A DNA stretch of 64,000 nucleotides from Kitagawia praeruptora (GCA_037693485.1 CM075347.1:144845501-144909500), one strand, 5' to 3'. Positions 1 through 10,447 are shown, counted from the stretch's first letter. The notes: generated from the sequence alone by a model not told the origin. A program made the numbers and translations.

Positions 1-1440
1 TGATTAATGTGCAACTTGGGCATGATCGTAGACTTACAGTGATTCGGTCAATGAAAGTAAAAGTGGAGGCGCGATATTAACACAATTCTCTGTACTTCAA
101 ATCCTAATATCCATCATTGATTCATCTGCATAAGAATCAAATATACACACACATTATACAAAACATAAAACTCTAAATATACAAAAACAAAATCTTTGTC
201 GACATCGATTTCACTTCATCTGTAAAGAATCAACATCAATTAGTATCAAACTATACATATACACACAAAAACATGGATTCATATTAAGAAAAAACAAAAA
301 CAAAAGAGGATAAAATGATGAATATTTGTGAAATTGAGAGACCTTGAATCCGGTTGTGGAAAGAGAGTAACCTAATTGATTTAAAATGAGAATAACCTAA
401 TTGATTTGAAATGAAATTTTGAATGGGTGATAACGTAAAATTGGGATCTCAATTAATACGTATGAATGCATATCCGATTAAAATAAATAAATTGAAGTAA
501 TCAATGGTCCCAAATGTCAATAATTTTGGAAAGTTTGTTTGTAATGTGCTTTCACATTTAGTCAATACTTGCGTATAAATTTTTCAATAATTTTTCAATT
601 CTTAATAATAGAAATATATGTGGATAAAATATTAAAACGGATTTTTAAATGGATCTAAATTGGTTATTTTTTTAAAAAAAATTACTTTTTTTTCCTTTTT
701 AGGTAAATCAGGGGTGATATATCACAAAATCTCACTATTTTTGGAAAGTTTGCAAACAATGTGCAAACACAGTTAAACAAAATTACAATTTTTATTGAAT
801 TATTTAATTGCTAATTGTTATTTATAGTAATATGTGTGGTTAAAAAATAAAGAAATCCAATTTTGAATTCTAAAAAATAAACCAAGAATGTGGAAGAGAT
901 AACACAAACCATTTTGGAAAGTTGATTAATGAGGAGAGTAATTAGGGGAAAAAAATAACAATTTGAGTTGTTATTACAGCTAGGCATGAGATAATATATC
1001 CTTCAAATCAAAACAATTTTGGAAAGTTTGTGAATAGCGTGCAAACCCAATTAGACAAAATATCAATTTTTATTAGTAATATGAGTAGCTAAAATATTAT
1101 AAAATGATCATTAAATGGGATTAAATTGGTTAATTTTCAAAAAGAAATTTACCTTAATACCCTTTTCTATGTAAATTTGATGGATTCATTAAGAATATAT
1201 TGATATTATCCTTTATACACACATAAACTATCGTATCTTCCAATCATTAATATTTCTTTCCAAATTAAAACACGTTATCTTTTAATTTAAAACATAACTT
1301 TGCAATCATAATCTTCTAATCATTAATATTTCTTTTTTGATTAAATACACTACCTTTTAATTTAAGACATAAATTTACAATCATTAATGTATACCCAAAA
1401 ATATAACATCATATTACCGTTAGATTTTTAGTAATTAATA
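1..1440. repeat. AT-rich spacer with three degenerate repeat units
   Basis: No coding signal was seen. A diverged unit that begins with a tttggaaagttt-like core, followed by an aatgtgcaaac-like segment and then ttttattaataata-type sequence, occurs three times, near 525-680, 738-870 and 1015-1140. The outer two copies continue into a shared aaatgg-rich segment followed by a poly-T/poly-A stretch. A partial fourth core lies near 910. The units are dispersed direct repeats with unequal spacing and not a clean tandem array. They may be the decayed body of a noncoding transposable element, but no termini were found. Confidence 0.45.
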
Positions 1441-1770
1441 AAAATTGTTAGATGTAATTAACCACACAATACACCCAATAAAACAAAATGCACACCACAC
1501 CACACACACCTACACACGCACACACACTTACACACGCACAAACACACAATGGACACACTCACACCTGCCCCCAAATCATTTCCAACCCCCCCACTCCCCA
1601 CCCATCGCCCACTGTGCACTCCCCCCACTACCTCCACCGCCTCCTCATCGGAACAACCAGATCTGGCACACTCGCACAAACAGACGGACAGACCCCACCG
1701 TCCGCCGCCACCACCTTCTCGCCGGAACACATTGACTATCATCGTTGACTTTCAATTTCGACATAAATAG
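1441..1770. repeat. CA/CT-rich simple sequence
   Basis: The stretch starts with imperfect (CA)n interrupted by cacac-t-cacac variants (about 1485-1550). It grades into a pyrimidine-rich ccccac/cctcc tract up to about 1720. Open frames cross it on both strands, but their composition (His/Thr/Pro or Cys/Val/Gly runs) is what low-complexity DNA yields. I do not call a gene. Confidence 0.6.
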
Positions 1771-1904
1771 CGATTCATCGACTACTCCGATTTTATTGTT
1801 CATAACTGAATAATTTTTTGGTGATTATGGAGACAAAAAAGTGTATATATTTCCAGCTTTTAGGCAAAAGAATAAAAGTGATTTTGCAGTGATTTTTAAG
1901 CTTC

Positions 1905-2300
1905 CGATGGTGATTGTTGGTGGTAAATGGAGATGATAGCGGAGATGTGGTGATTTGTAATGGTTTTAGTTGCGCTGATTTTCGTTATTTGGTGGTGATT
2001 TGTAAGGTTTTCGGTGGTGATTTTTGGTGGTTGCCGAAAGTGGTGGGGGACATAAGGTGGTTTGTAAAGGTTTTAGTTGTGGTGATTTTTTTACGCAGGT
2101 GGTGATTTTTGGTGGTGGCGGCGGCAGTGTGGTGGCCGGAGGTGGTGGAGTGCGGTGATTTTCTGTTTAAAAGTGGTGATTTTTGTTGATGGTGGCGGCG
2201 GCGCGGTGGCCGGAGGTGGCGGGAATGTGGTGATTTTCTATTTACCGGTGGTGATTTTCTTTGTTGGCCGGAATTGGTCGCCGAAAACGGTGATCGGAAA
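1905..2300. repeat. degenerate GGTGATTTT/GGCGG minisatellite
   Basis: The G+T-rich sequence repeats a ggtgattttt(g/c) core at irregular 20-60 bp intervals, with interspersed ggtggcggcgg and gtggccgg blocks. Short open frames in it are rich in Val, Gly, Phe and Asp as a result of the repeat. A similar GGTGG-rich stretch occurs at about 10980-11090. The nature of the unit is unknown. Confidence 0.45.
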
Positions 2301-2395
2301 TGGTGAGCGGAGTAGGAAAAAAATGATTGTGGAAGATGATGTTGAATTAAATGAATAATAAACCTTTATATATAAATATATATATTGTTATAGCT

Positions 2396-3010
2396 GTTTG
2401 ATGTTTTAACTAAGAGAACAAAGCAGTTTACGTGGAAGCTGATATCTTTTATTCATCAATCAAGCACTGCAATATAAAGAAAATAACAAAGGACGTGGCT
2501 ACAAAAGAGGAAACCACTATAATGACACTCCTAAAACTTCTCTACTACTAAATCAAACTCCTACAAAACCTCCACGATTACAAAGACCAAATCAGCCTAG
2601 ACTTAAACTCCAACTGTCAAAAACAAACACTACTTAATTTATGGGTTTGGATCCTCTGTCCCCTTCCTCCGTGTCTCCTCCGTGTCCCCTTGCTTTTTTA
2701 ATACAAAATGAGTGCCCCTGCGGGGCCCATTTTAAATAAAAAATATTTTTATTTAAAATGGGCCCCGCAGGGGCACTCATTTTTTTATTTAAAATGGGCC
2801 CCGCAGGGGCACTCATTTTGTATTAAAAAAACAAGGGGACACGGAGGAGACACAGAGTAAGGGGACAGAGGATCCCAGCTCTTAATTTATTAATTTCAAA
2901 TTAAATGACTTCCAACAGTGTTTACTTTAATTACTTGCCATCAGTCTCATGTATATATAGATATACTCTACTCTACTCACTCTCTAATATGGCCCTGATA
3001 CCAAATTTGT
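2396..3010 (-). mobile_element. remnant of an LTR retroelement (minus strand) with a tRNA-Met-type primer site
   Basis: Read on the minus strand, positions 3003-2991 give tggtatcagggcc, close to the initiator-Met primer-binding site of plant Ty1/copia elements. It is immediately preceded on that strand by a sequence ending in cccaaca, as expected for the 3' end of a 5' LTR (edge at about 3008). No gag or pol remains. The block around 2400-2480, with gtttacgtgg, resembles sequence common in plant LTRs, but I could not pair it with a second LTR. The block is interrupted by the MITE at 2643-2880. It could be a TRIM, LARD or truncated copia element. Confidence 0.4.
2643..2880. mobile_element. 238-bp MULE-type MITE with long terminal inverted repeats
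   Basis: The two halves are near-perfect inverted repeats of about 100 bp. The left arm runs ggatcctctgtcccc ... gagtgcccctgcggggccc, and the right arm is its reverse complement ending ggggacagaggatcc. A second copy of the gggccccgcaggggcac block lies in the centre. The element is flanked by a perfect 10-bp direct repeat, cttaatttat, at 2633-2642 and 2881-2890. A 9-10 bp target-site duplication with long inverted repeats is typical of Mutator-like elements. There is no transposase. The open frame across the inverted repeats is an artefact of the palindrome. Confidence 0.8.
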
Positions 3011-3262
3011 TGGGAAAGAAATGAATAACAAAAGTAACAAGATAAATATAAACTCTGGGACTTGTTATTTATTTAATAAAATACTGCAAGTGAAAACACA
3101 TATGCCGGCTCGGCTGTAAACAGAAAACAAACACATATTCTGCAGAGTTACATAAAAGCCCACCATGGACAACCAGCTTATTTTTAGGAACATTATTGAC
3201 TGCACAATTCAGTAATTAACAGCCCCAAGTGAACCTCATAGACTTTGACTCATGATTGTTCT

Positions 3263-3920
3263 TCACTCTTCAGTGATGACAACCGAGTTGATAATTAGAT
3301 TATTTGCCCATTTTTCAGGATTTTTACTGGTCATTTGAAATTTCATCCTTCCGGACGAATACGTGTTTGTAAATGATCCAACCAGTATTTTTTTGTATTT
3401 CCTGGGTTCCAATGAAATTGTTTGGCTAGAGGGCTTGGGACGGTCTCCATTTGGAAGATCCAGTGTAAGTATCACGGTACTTGTTACCGGCACCGAATTC
3501 GCTGTCACTTCATAATAGACCCCGTAGGTCACTCCGATTTGGAGCTGTGACACCTCAAAATACCCCCAGTTGGTCATATCTTCATCCCAGCTGCTAAATT
3601 CAAATGCATTATCCCTGTAAAAAAACATACGCAAACCGCGCGATTAATAATATTTATAATTTCAAGTACATAAACATATATTATTAATTCTATTTTCTTT
3701 CTGAATGTTATTACTTTGGAATCCAAGCATAAGGACTTGCAAATGAGAGTTCCGATGCAGGCACGATGAACGTAGTTCGGGTCACGCCAGAGCTTGGTAA
3801 CTTGAGGACATTACAGGGAACAACCAGACTCGGGTTGGCTCGGCCCAGGGCTGTGAAAGCGGCAGAAAAGATGATCAAGGAAGCCATAAGATAACTCACC
3901 AAAAAAAGAGAGGAAGCCAT
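3263..3920 (-). CDS. PP2-like (Nictaba-related) lectin with predicted signal peptide, two exons
   Basis: Exon 1 is 3920-3715 and exon 2 is 3614-3263. The intron has a gtaata donor after 3715 and a tttttacag acceptor before 3614. Joining them gives 558 nt, or 185 residues plus TGA. Residues 1-26 (MASSLFLVSYLMASLIIF...) are hydrophobic and resemble a signal peptide. The rest fits the phloem-protein-2 fold: an A-S-E-L-S segment leading to Y-A-W, then W-G-Y-F-E-V, then V-T-Y-G-V-Y-Y-E-V, and a C-terminal block ending W-A-N-N-L-I-I-N-S-V-V-I. I chose the second Met (3920) because an upstream in-frame Met at 3956 lies close to the TATA box and dilutes the signal peptide. PP2 lectins bind GlcNAc-type glycans and most are cytosolic or phloem-mobile, so a secreted form would be unusual. 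Family assignment is from motif memory. It is the only apparently intact host gene here. Confidence 0.62.
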
Positions 3921-3970
3921 ATGATATATGTATGTATGGATTATACTTGCATGCATGAAGCTGTGTGTCC

Positions 3971-3982
3971 TGTTTATATACT
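3971..3982 (-). promoter_or_regulatory. TATA box of the PP2-like gene
   Basis: The minus strand reads tatataaaca here, about 50-60 bp upstream of the chosen start codon at 3920. That spacing leaves room for a short 5' leader. No other TATA-like site lies between it and the start. Confidence 0.5.
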
Positions 3983-4327
3983 AGGAAGAAAGAAAGAATA
4001 CTGGCCCAGACATATGCGAATTTATCAAATACGTACAAAAACGTGTTTCACATATCTAAATTTGGTTGTTTGCTCCTTTCAACGTTAGTATATACAGTAA
4101 AGCAAGTGTGAGTAGTGGCCCGACAAACTGTAGTACTGCGTAGGTATTGTGATTGACTATCAGACGGGTTAATAGATGGGGTGTGGGGAACTTTTTACTC
4201 AATAAGTCAACTTTGATAACAGATTCCTAACTTTTCAACTTATTTTTGCAATTTATTGAATATTAAACATATATTAAATACTTGTATAAAAAAAATTATC
4301 AAAATATAAAATATTTATAATTATATT

Positions 4328-5045
4328 ATAGAGTAATTTACATTTTGCATCCCTCTGGTTTTAACTTTTTGCAATTAAGGTTCAATAGTTTCAGAATCAA
4401 CACTTTGCATCCCTCTACTTTAGTACCCCGCAACATTTTCCATCCCCTGTGCTAATTTCGGTCAAATTTGACCGTTAATGTTAGTCAACATTGATATTTG
4501 CAGGGGTATTTTAGTCATTTACTTGAATAAATATTTTCTAAAAAGTAAAATAAAATCAAAAAACATAAAATTTTGTAAATTTTGTATTTGTAAATTTAAC
4601 ACATTTACACATGTCATTAATAATATTTTTAAATAGATTCAATATAAGTAGTTCATTTTTCCTGAAAGTATGATAATTTTAATTTGTTATAACTGAATTT
4701 AAAATTTTTAAATCATAAAAAAATTGTATTGAATCTATTTAAAAATATTATCAATGACATGTGTAAATGTGTTAAATTTACAAATATAAAATTTAAAAAA
4801 ATTTAATGTTTTCTAATTTTATTTTACTTTTAAAAAAATATTTATTTAAATAAATGACTAAAACACCCCCACAAATATCAATGTTGACTAACATTAACGG
4901 TCAACTTTGACGGAAATTAGCACAGGGGATGGAAAATGTTGCGGGGTACTAAAGTAGAGGAATGCAAAGTGTTGATTCTGAAGCTATTGAACCTTAAGTG
5001 CAAAAAACCTAAAACCAGAGGGATGCAAAGTGTAAATTACTCTAT
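4328..5045. mobile_element. 718-bp foldback/MULE-type MITE
   Basis: The element is a giant palindrome. It starts atagagtaatttacattttg and ends with the reverse complement, caaagtgtaaattactctat. Inverted similarity runs inward about 300 bp per arm, including the gcaacattttccatcccc, ttagtcaacattgatattt and cacatttacacatgtcatt blocks. The flanks are a perfect 8-bp direct repeat, attatatt, at 4320-4327 and 5046-5053. The size of the duplication and the long arms suggest a MULE-type or foldback element. The centre (about 4650-4730) is AT-rich and noncoding. Confidence 0.8.
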
Positions 5046-5053
5046 ATTATATT

Positions 5054-5362
5054 GATAAATAATATTATTTAAAATTGCATCCATTTTTAAAAATAAAATA
5101 AAATGTAGTTAAATTTAAATAACTTCATATTAACAATATGTGTTCTTTAAATTTTAATATTTTAAGAAAAAAAGGTTAAAATTAATATTAACATGCATAC
5201 TGTAACAATTAACATTATTCTAATTTCAAACTTCAAATACATCTACACAAACAAAATGAATATCATAATAATATTTCAGAATATTTAAATTAATTAATAG
5301 CACAAAAATCATTGTCATCGCAAAAAAAATATAAAAATAACGTACATAAACTTAATCAATGT
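5054..5362. other. AT-rich spacer
   Basis: Only AT-rich sequence was seen, with no repeat edges, splice-bounded reading frame or RNA gene. Confidence 0.4.
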
Positions 5363-5830
5363 CTAGATTTTCAAACACAAAACAGGATTTATGTTGCTGG
5401 AGTTTTTCTCTGTCTTTTTTGCATCATGAACAGCATTAAAGCTCTGCTTCCCTCGACAAGTTGTAATGTTATGGCCAATTATCCCTGCATTTTTTAGATT
5501 GTTTTGCCAAATTCTTTTCCACTTTTCATCCTTTCTTTTTTGGGACATTGGACAATTTTTTCATAATCCACAAAAGAGCTACCCATAATTTCTTCTTCCT
5601 CAACATTGCCAACAATTTCTTCTCCATTTAGAATAAAATTCTCATTAATATGATGATCACTTATGTCTCCTTCAAAATCATCACGACACCAACGTAATGG
5701 TAGATACACAACTGGAATTTTAAAACAATCTTCATGGAGAAACACACTCAATACAATATTGAAACAATGTGCAGGTGACCAGAAAATGTGCTCCAACCTG
5801 TTTAGGTACTAAATTATTGTGTAAACGTAA
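5363..5830 (-). pseudogene. C-terminal fragment of a FAR1/FHY3-related (FRS) protein
   Basis: The minus strand reads a segment with H-C-F-x-I-V-L-S-V-F, then I-P-V-V-Y-L-P-L-R-W (residues about 10-37 of the open stretch 5796-5494). This matches the SWIM-zinc-finger tail of FAR1-related proteins, where C-x-H is followed by I-P-x-x-Y-I-L-x-R-W. Downstream come P-K-K-E-R-M-K-S-G-K and then, in another frame, I-I-G-H-N-I-T-T-C, like the zinc-knuckle G-H-N-x-x-T-C of FRS and MULE transposases. A stop and frame change between the two blocks (near 5500) show that it is broken. FRS proteins derive from MULE transposases, so it could be either a host FRS relic or transposase debris. Confidence 0.5.
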
Positions 5831-6550
5831 ACTATTTCTTAAATAACAAATCACTGAACATCTCTTAATTGACACTATATTCGCTATCTACTCGACGTGA
5901 GACTTGAATCAAATACCTGATCACTACATAAGCTGTATAAAAAAAGAAAAGAACCACAGTCTTTGCCTCATGTTGAGTGACCAACTCATCTAAGGTCCCA
6001 AATAAATCTTATTTTATATTTCAACACTTCCTTCACTCGGCATTTCATATTGAGTATCCATCTCATCTAAAACCTTAAGAAAAAAATTGCAAATGAATCA
6101 TATATTATATTTCAGTGGAAGTATTTGTGCGAGGAAACATAAATATGGTTTGAATGTACATGTGGTGGCCGGTGGGTCTTATTCATACAGTATATGTTAT
6201 CAGCACACTGTTTCATCAAATGGGCTTATATTAATTACAGGAGTCTTCCGTACCTAACTATCATTGTTAAGGGTCCATCAAAGTGGATCATATTCTGATA
6301 CAAATAAATTTTATCCCAAATGTTAATTGACTGCGTGACTATGATGCTACGTAGCAAGCCATATGTCAATAGAAGCTACTATAAGATCAAACGCATTATA
6401 AAAATTTACATTTAATTAGCCAGCTGTTTAAATACACTGATATTGACATGACCCAATCTAGCAAGCCATATGGCACTAGAAGCATTCCTAATTACCAAAG
6501 CATTACAAATCTTCCATAAGATATGAGCAAAAAAATCTCCAGCCATGTTT
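5831..6550 (-). other. spacer with a possible copia pre-integrase scrap
   Basis: Mostly unrecognised. On the minus strand, 6490-6425 reads W-L-A-R-L-G-H-V-N-I-S-V-F-K, resembling the L-x-L-G-H-x-N core of the copia GAG-pre-integrase domain, and then meets a stop. A related but more decayed copy of the atatggcttgcta segment lies near 6340-6370, suggesting a local duplication. Nothing else is supported. Confidence 0.3.
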
Positions 6551-6936
6551 TTAAAGAATTAATTTGGATGCGAGAACATGCAGCACACGTACAGTTACGT
6601 CGAAAATAGTTCCTCTGACGTCACCAAATGATTCTTCTTGTTGCACATCTACAAGCCCACTATTCTTTAAAACCTGAGGTAAAAATATATTAGATGTAAC
6701 CTTTTGGAGATGTAAAAAAATACTTGAAACTTACAATTCGATACTTCAATCCCAAATCAAATAAACTGAGTAGTTAATTGAAAGTACAAAGACTTACAAG
6801 TGTCTCAAAGACAATTCGAGCACAAACTTTTCTTCTTTTGCCTTCCAAAATTGCATTCAAGCTAACAATATTTGTCCATTGGCTTTCTAGGACGGGTGTG
6901 GTTGACGATCTACTTTTAAGAAATTTAGCCACAGCC
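6551..6936 (-). pseudogene. last two exons of an SCC1/RAD21-type cohesin subunit (SYN family)
   Basis: Exon A (6936-6798) follows a tgtatgcag acceptor and ends at a gtaagt donor. It encodes A-V-A-K-F-L-K-S-R-S ... L-E-G-K-R-R-K-V-C-A-R-I-V-F-E-T-L. Exon B (6673-6551) follows a ttacctcag acceptor and encodes V-L-K-N-S-G-L-V-D-V-Q-Q-E-E-S-F-G-D-V, continuing to a TAA. These match the C-terminal winged-helix region of plant alpha-kleisins, which binds the SMC1 head (typical pattern: V-A-K-x-L, G-K-T-R-K-x-A-x-R-x-F-F-E-x-L-V-L-K, then D-V-x-Q-x-x-x-Y-G-D). The two exons join in frame. No upstream exons were found before unrelated sequence at about 6960, so this is a truncated or captured 3' end and not a working gene. 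The last 20 or so residues diverge from the family. Confidence 0.65.
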
Positions 6937-7519
6937 CTGCATACATTACATTAAAACAACTGACAAGTTGTCAAAATATCCTCCTCTTCCCCCTGTCTCG
7001 TGTCTCCCTTTTATCACATTTATCTTAGATATTTGTATGTAGTTGGGCTGGGCTTGTATTGTATTTGGGCCGGGATTATTCTTTATTGGCCGGGCTGTGC
7101 ATATTTATGGTCCATTTCCCCCAAAAAAGAGGCAATCTTTAGGTTGCTAATAAATAACAAATGAATGGTGAGCTTCTAGGATGTTGCGGCAGGAAAGCAA
7201 AAGTCTCGGCTAAGGCCTAAGGGAGCCTGAGACACCTTCTTGCAGTAGAACAAAAAGACAAGCCGTGGAGATTATCCGAGTGACTCCACAACCATTATCA
7301 GAAGATTTTGGTAGTGTTCGTACGGATCTTAATGACAACCCGTAGCGATCATCGGAAGATCTAGGAAGGGTTTTGGTTATGTGTGTGTTTAGATGATGGA
7401 AATGATCTTTTTCAATATCTGCCCTAGCTCTCCTCCCTGGGCTGCAATATCAGCCGGTTCTGGAGTTTGCTTTAATTTCACATTCTTGATTACGACGCTT
7501 AATCTATTGGATCATATAA
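6937..7519. other. unrecognised spacer
   Basis: This stretch of less AT-rich DNA contains gggctgggctt/ggccgggc direct repeats near 7040-7100 and no open frame of note. It looks like part of a retroelement LTR or body, but no LTR edges, primer site or polypurine tract were found. Confidence 0.3.
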
Positions 7520-8031
7520 CAAGTTGATAAAGTCGCGCTTCGCGGCAGCATAGTTTTTTTTTGTTTTGAATATATATCTTGATTGTATTATATCTTCCAT
7601 GTTAAATTTTAATAATTAACACAATCCTTTCTGAAATGCTCTCACGTTAATTACGATTCTTCGAATTGAGCCATTTTTTTTTTGTTAAAACCGAAATTCA
7701 GCTTTAACTTATATTATGAATAATTGTATAATAACTTTTATCCAAAAAATCAAATCCTAAAAAAAAATTAACATAAATATCAAATTCTAATAAATAGTAG
7801 GATCTTTCGTCACATGGAGTCATATTCTCGTTAAATACGTATCGATCCGTTTTTGTTTAGGTCCGAAATCCAAACTTCATTACAAATTATTGATACTTAT
7901 CTTCTCTACTCCTCTATAAATTTGAATAAATATTTTACTTTCAGTCAAACTTTTAAGGGTCCTAATGTTTAAGGATTAAATTTTGTCTATATAAATTTGA
8001 ATACATGTTTTACTTTCAATCAAACTTTTAA

Positions 8032-8227
8032 GGGTACTGTTAACCACATCCCTTAGGGCTTTGTTTAAGGATTAATTTTTGTCATGTGATGAGTTTTTAT
8101 TGGATGATTTATGTGAATGCAAGGGGCACATACTTTTTTGCAAGTGGGTCACGACCTTGAACCAATTAAAAATTGTCTCATGACACCTTAATTACCATAG
8201 TCCTAAGAAATGTGGTTAACATTTTCC
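8032..8227. mobile_element. 196-bp MITE, MULE-type
   Basis: Terminal inverted repeats pair gttaaccacatccctta at the left with the reverse complement of taagaaatgtggttaac at the right. The element is flanked by a perfect 9-bp direct repeat, aacttttaa, at 8023-8031 and 8228-8236. It is noncoding and lies inside the decayed minus-strand Helitron. Confidence 0.75.
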
Positions 8228-8242
8228 AACTTTTAATTATAT

Positions 8243-9876
8243 ATAGAGTAAAGTGCGCTTTGTGTACCTGTACTTAGGTCGTGACACCAGCAATACCCAA
8301 CTTTAAATTCGAGCAGCTGCAATACTGGAATTGTTATTTCGTTATAGTTTGTGTACTTCCGTCTGCCTGGCGTTAACGACGTTAAAGAGTTAGGGGTATC
8401 TCAGTCTTTTCTCATCCATACATCAGAATAATATGTTTACCCTGCATTATTCTTTTTGATTTTCCCCAATATTGTGGCAAGCAAAACTTTCCTAGTACAA
8501 AAAATGGTGGCAAGCCATTCATGTGCTCTTTTTCTGAAGAAATTGAATTGCAACGAATACCGCTCAATCCCTCTCATCTCTCCCTCCCATACCCGCTGTT
8601 CTCTCTTTCTCTCATCTCATTTCAACCTCGAAACTGATTTTCTTGTTGATGGTTGCTGCGAATTAATAAATGGGCTTACACATGTTGATTTGAATGGGCT
8701 TAAATGGGCTTACACATATTGATTTGAGCTACAATGAACTTAGTGGTGGGCTTCCTTCTACTCTTTGAAGCATGGTAAATTTGGTCGGATTTTATGTTCA
8801 GCAGAACAAGCTTTCAGGTCATATCGATGACCTCTTTCATAATTCCATTGGAAGTTGTGGATTTGAGTAATAATATGTTTACTGGGAGCCTGCCACAGTC
8901 TATAGGGAACATGTCTTATCTAATGTCTTTGGATCTTTATGGCAACAGCTTTAGCGACAAGATCCCATCTGATGTTGGAAATCTGATGCAGCTTTAGAAT
9001 CTGGATGTTTCTAATAATGGTCTTTGCAGGGAGATTCCAAAGAAGCTGTGTAGCCTTGAAACACAGTTACTATCAATTTGGCGGAGAACAGGTTAGAAGG
9101 GCATATTCCAAGGATTGGAATTTGCCAAAACCTATAACTATAGCGATCGCGGTTGATAAGTATATGGGTTGTAGCATTGATTGTTGTTGTTGGTGCATTA
9201 GCTACTCTTTTTTACAGCTATTGTCTTATGGATATGGGTTCACAGAAGAAGCAAGCAGAGTGACTTAGAAGAAAGTGATGATTGCAACTTAAACAGTTCC
9301 ATTGATCAGAATCGCCTTTTCTTGAGTAGCGTAGCAGATCAAAAGAGCCCCTAAGCATAAAAGTGGCAATGTTTGAACAGCCATTCTTAAAGCTTACATT
9401 GGTAGATGTTCTTGAAGCAACCAACAACTTCTACAAGACAAACATAATTGGCGACGGAGGCTTCCAACACAAACCATTAAGAGAGTATTTGTATATTGAT
9501 TTTGGTGAAATAAGAAGGAGATCCTGATTTTATCTAATGATGTTTATGACCAGCTTGCTCTTTTCGCACTCTCTCAAGTTCCGATGTATAGATGATCTGG
9601 AGTAAAGTTGTTATAGATAGACTTATAGTTATTGACATATATGTCCAGTTAGTGTTTGATAATTTGTCTCAAAAAAATATCTTTTCTTGGACAGTTATGA
9701 TTGCTGGTAAAAGACTGTTTTACCCTGATTAAGTTAACGGAGTTAGGGCAAAATAGACGGTAGCACACGAAGTGTAAGTAAATTAAAACTTCAGTATTGC
9801 AAATGCTCGATTTTAAAGTACAATATTGCAAGTGGTGTCCAGGTTCAGGTACACAAAATGCACTTTATAACTCTTA
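8243..9876. mobile_element. Pack-MULE-like element carrying an EMS1 fragment
   Basis: Diverged terminal inverted repeats of about 170 bp bracket the element. The left arm, agagtaaagtgcgctttgtg through gcaatactgg to ccgtctgcc...gttaacg...cagtctttt, pairs with the reverse complement of 9690-9876. There the minus strand reads gtgcattttgtgtacctg, gcaatactga, ccgtctattttg, gttaactt and cagtctttt. A clean 9-bp duplication is not visible (taattatat at left and tataaatat at right are only similar), which fits an old insertion. Between the arms is a piece of a host receptor-kinase gene and no transposase, which is the definition of a Pack-MULE. Confidence 0.65.
8686..9470 (+). pseudogene. EMS1: EMS1-like LRR receptor kinase fragment
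   Basis: Read across several frameshifts and stops, the plus strand gives LRR repeats (L-S-N-N-M-F-T-G-S-L-P-Q-S-I-G-N, then L-D-L-Y-G-N-S-F-S-D-K-I-P, then L-D-V-S-N-N-G-L). These lead to a transmembrane-like stretch and finally V-A-M-F-E-Q-P followed by L-K-L-T-L-V-D-V-L-E-A-T-N-N-F and N-I-I-G-D-G-G-F. The last block is the juxtamembrane and early kinase region characteristic of EMS1/EXS, the anther tapetum receptor kinase that perceives TPD1. The kinase stops at the glycine-rich loop. The CDS is broken by at least five stops and shifts and cannot be functional. It sits between the inverted repeats of the Pack-MULE-like element, which explains its isolation. Confidence 0.75.
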
Positions 9877-10447
9877 TAAATATCTTACAAATACTTTTTT
9901 TACTTCCAATATATTTTTTAGTTATATGTTTTTCTATAAATTAGAATTCTTATATATAAATTTGAACACTTATTGGATCCGAAGTCTCAAGTTCTTTACA
10001 TATTATTGATACTTATCTTCTCTTCTCCTCTATTAATTCGAATACATATTTTAATTTCAACACAGTACAAAAACCTATTCTGCTTTCAATATATTTTTTA
10101 ATTATATATTTTTCCTAAAAATTTAAACTCTTCTCCCGTATAATTTGCACACGTATTCTATTTCGATTAAAACTTTTTGTTACATGCCTTACCTATAAAT
10201 TCGAACTATTCTTCTTATAAATTCGAACACATTTTCTACTTTCAATAAAACTTTAATTATATGTCTTATTTATATATTTGAATTTTACTTTATAAATTCA
10301 AACATTTATTCTACCTCTCGGATATTTTTTTATTTATTAGTATTTAAAATTTTAAAATTCTAAAAAAATTGAAAATTAGATTAAGATGATCCGAGAATCG
10401 CCAGTTGACCTCTCCCGCATATCCCCTTGCTTCTCCGAGGCGTTATG

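Larger units (their letters stand above)
7520..10447 (-). mobile_element. minus-strand non-autonomous Helitron (old copy)
   Basis: On the minus strand the 3' end (7556-7520) reads gccgcgaagcgcg then actttatcaacttg. This is the hairpin plus terminal tetranucleotide of the Helitron family seen intact at 13497, here with CTTG in place of CTAG. The adjacent about 200 bp also match that family's 3' region (ttcggttttaac, ggctcaat, aattattaaa). At the other side (10447 down to about 9880) the minus strand carries the family 5' region, with ggatatgcgggag, ctcggatcatctta and then repeated gttcgaatttata units. The exact 5' TC end is not resolvable. The element is interrupted by the MITE at 8032 and the Pack-MULE at 8243. 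Confidence 0.6.

Noticed and set aside
2634..2816. Open frame encoding duplicated S-A-P-A-G-P-I-L-N-K
   Set aside because: The frame is entirely the result of the inverted and duplicated arms of the MITE at 2643-2880.
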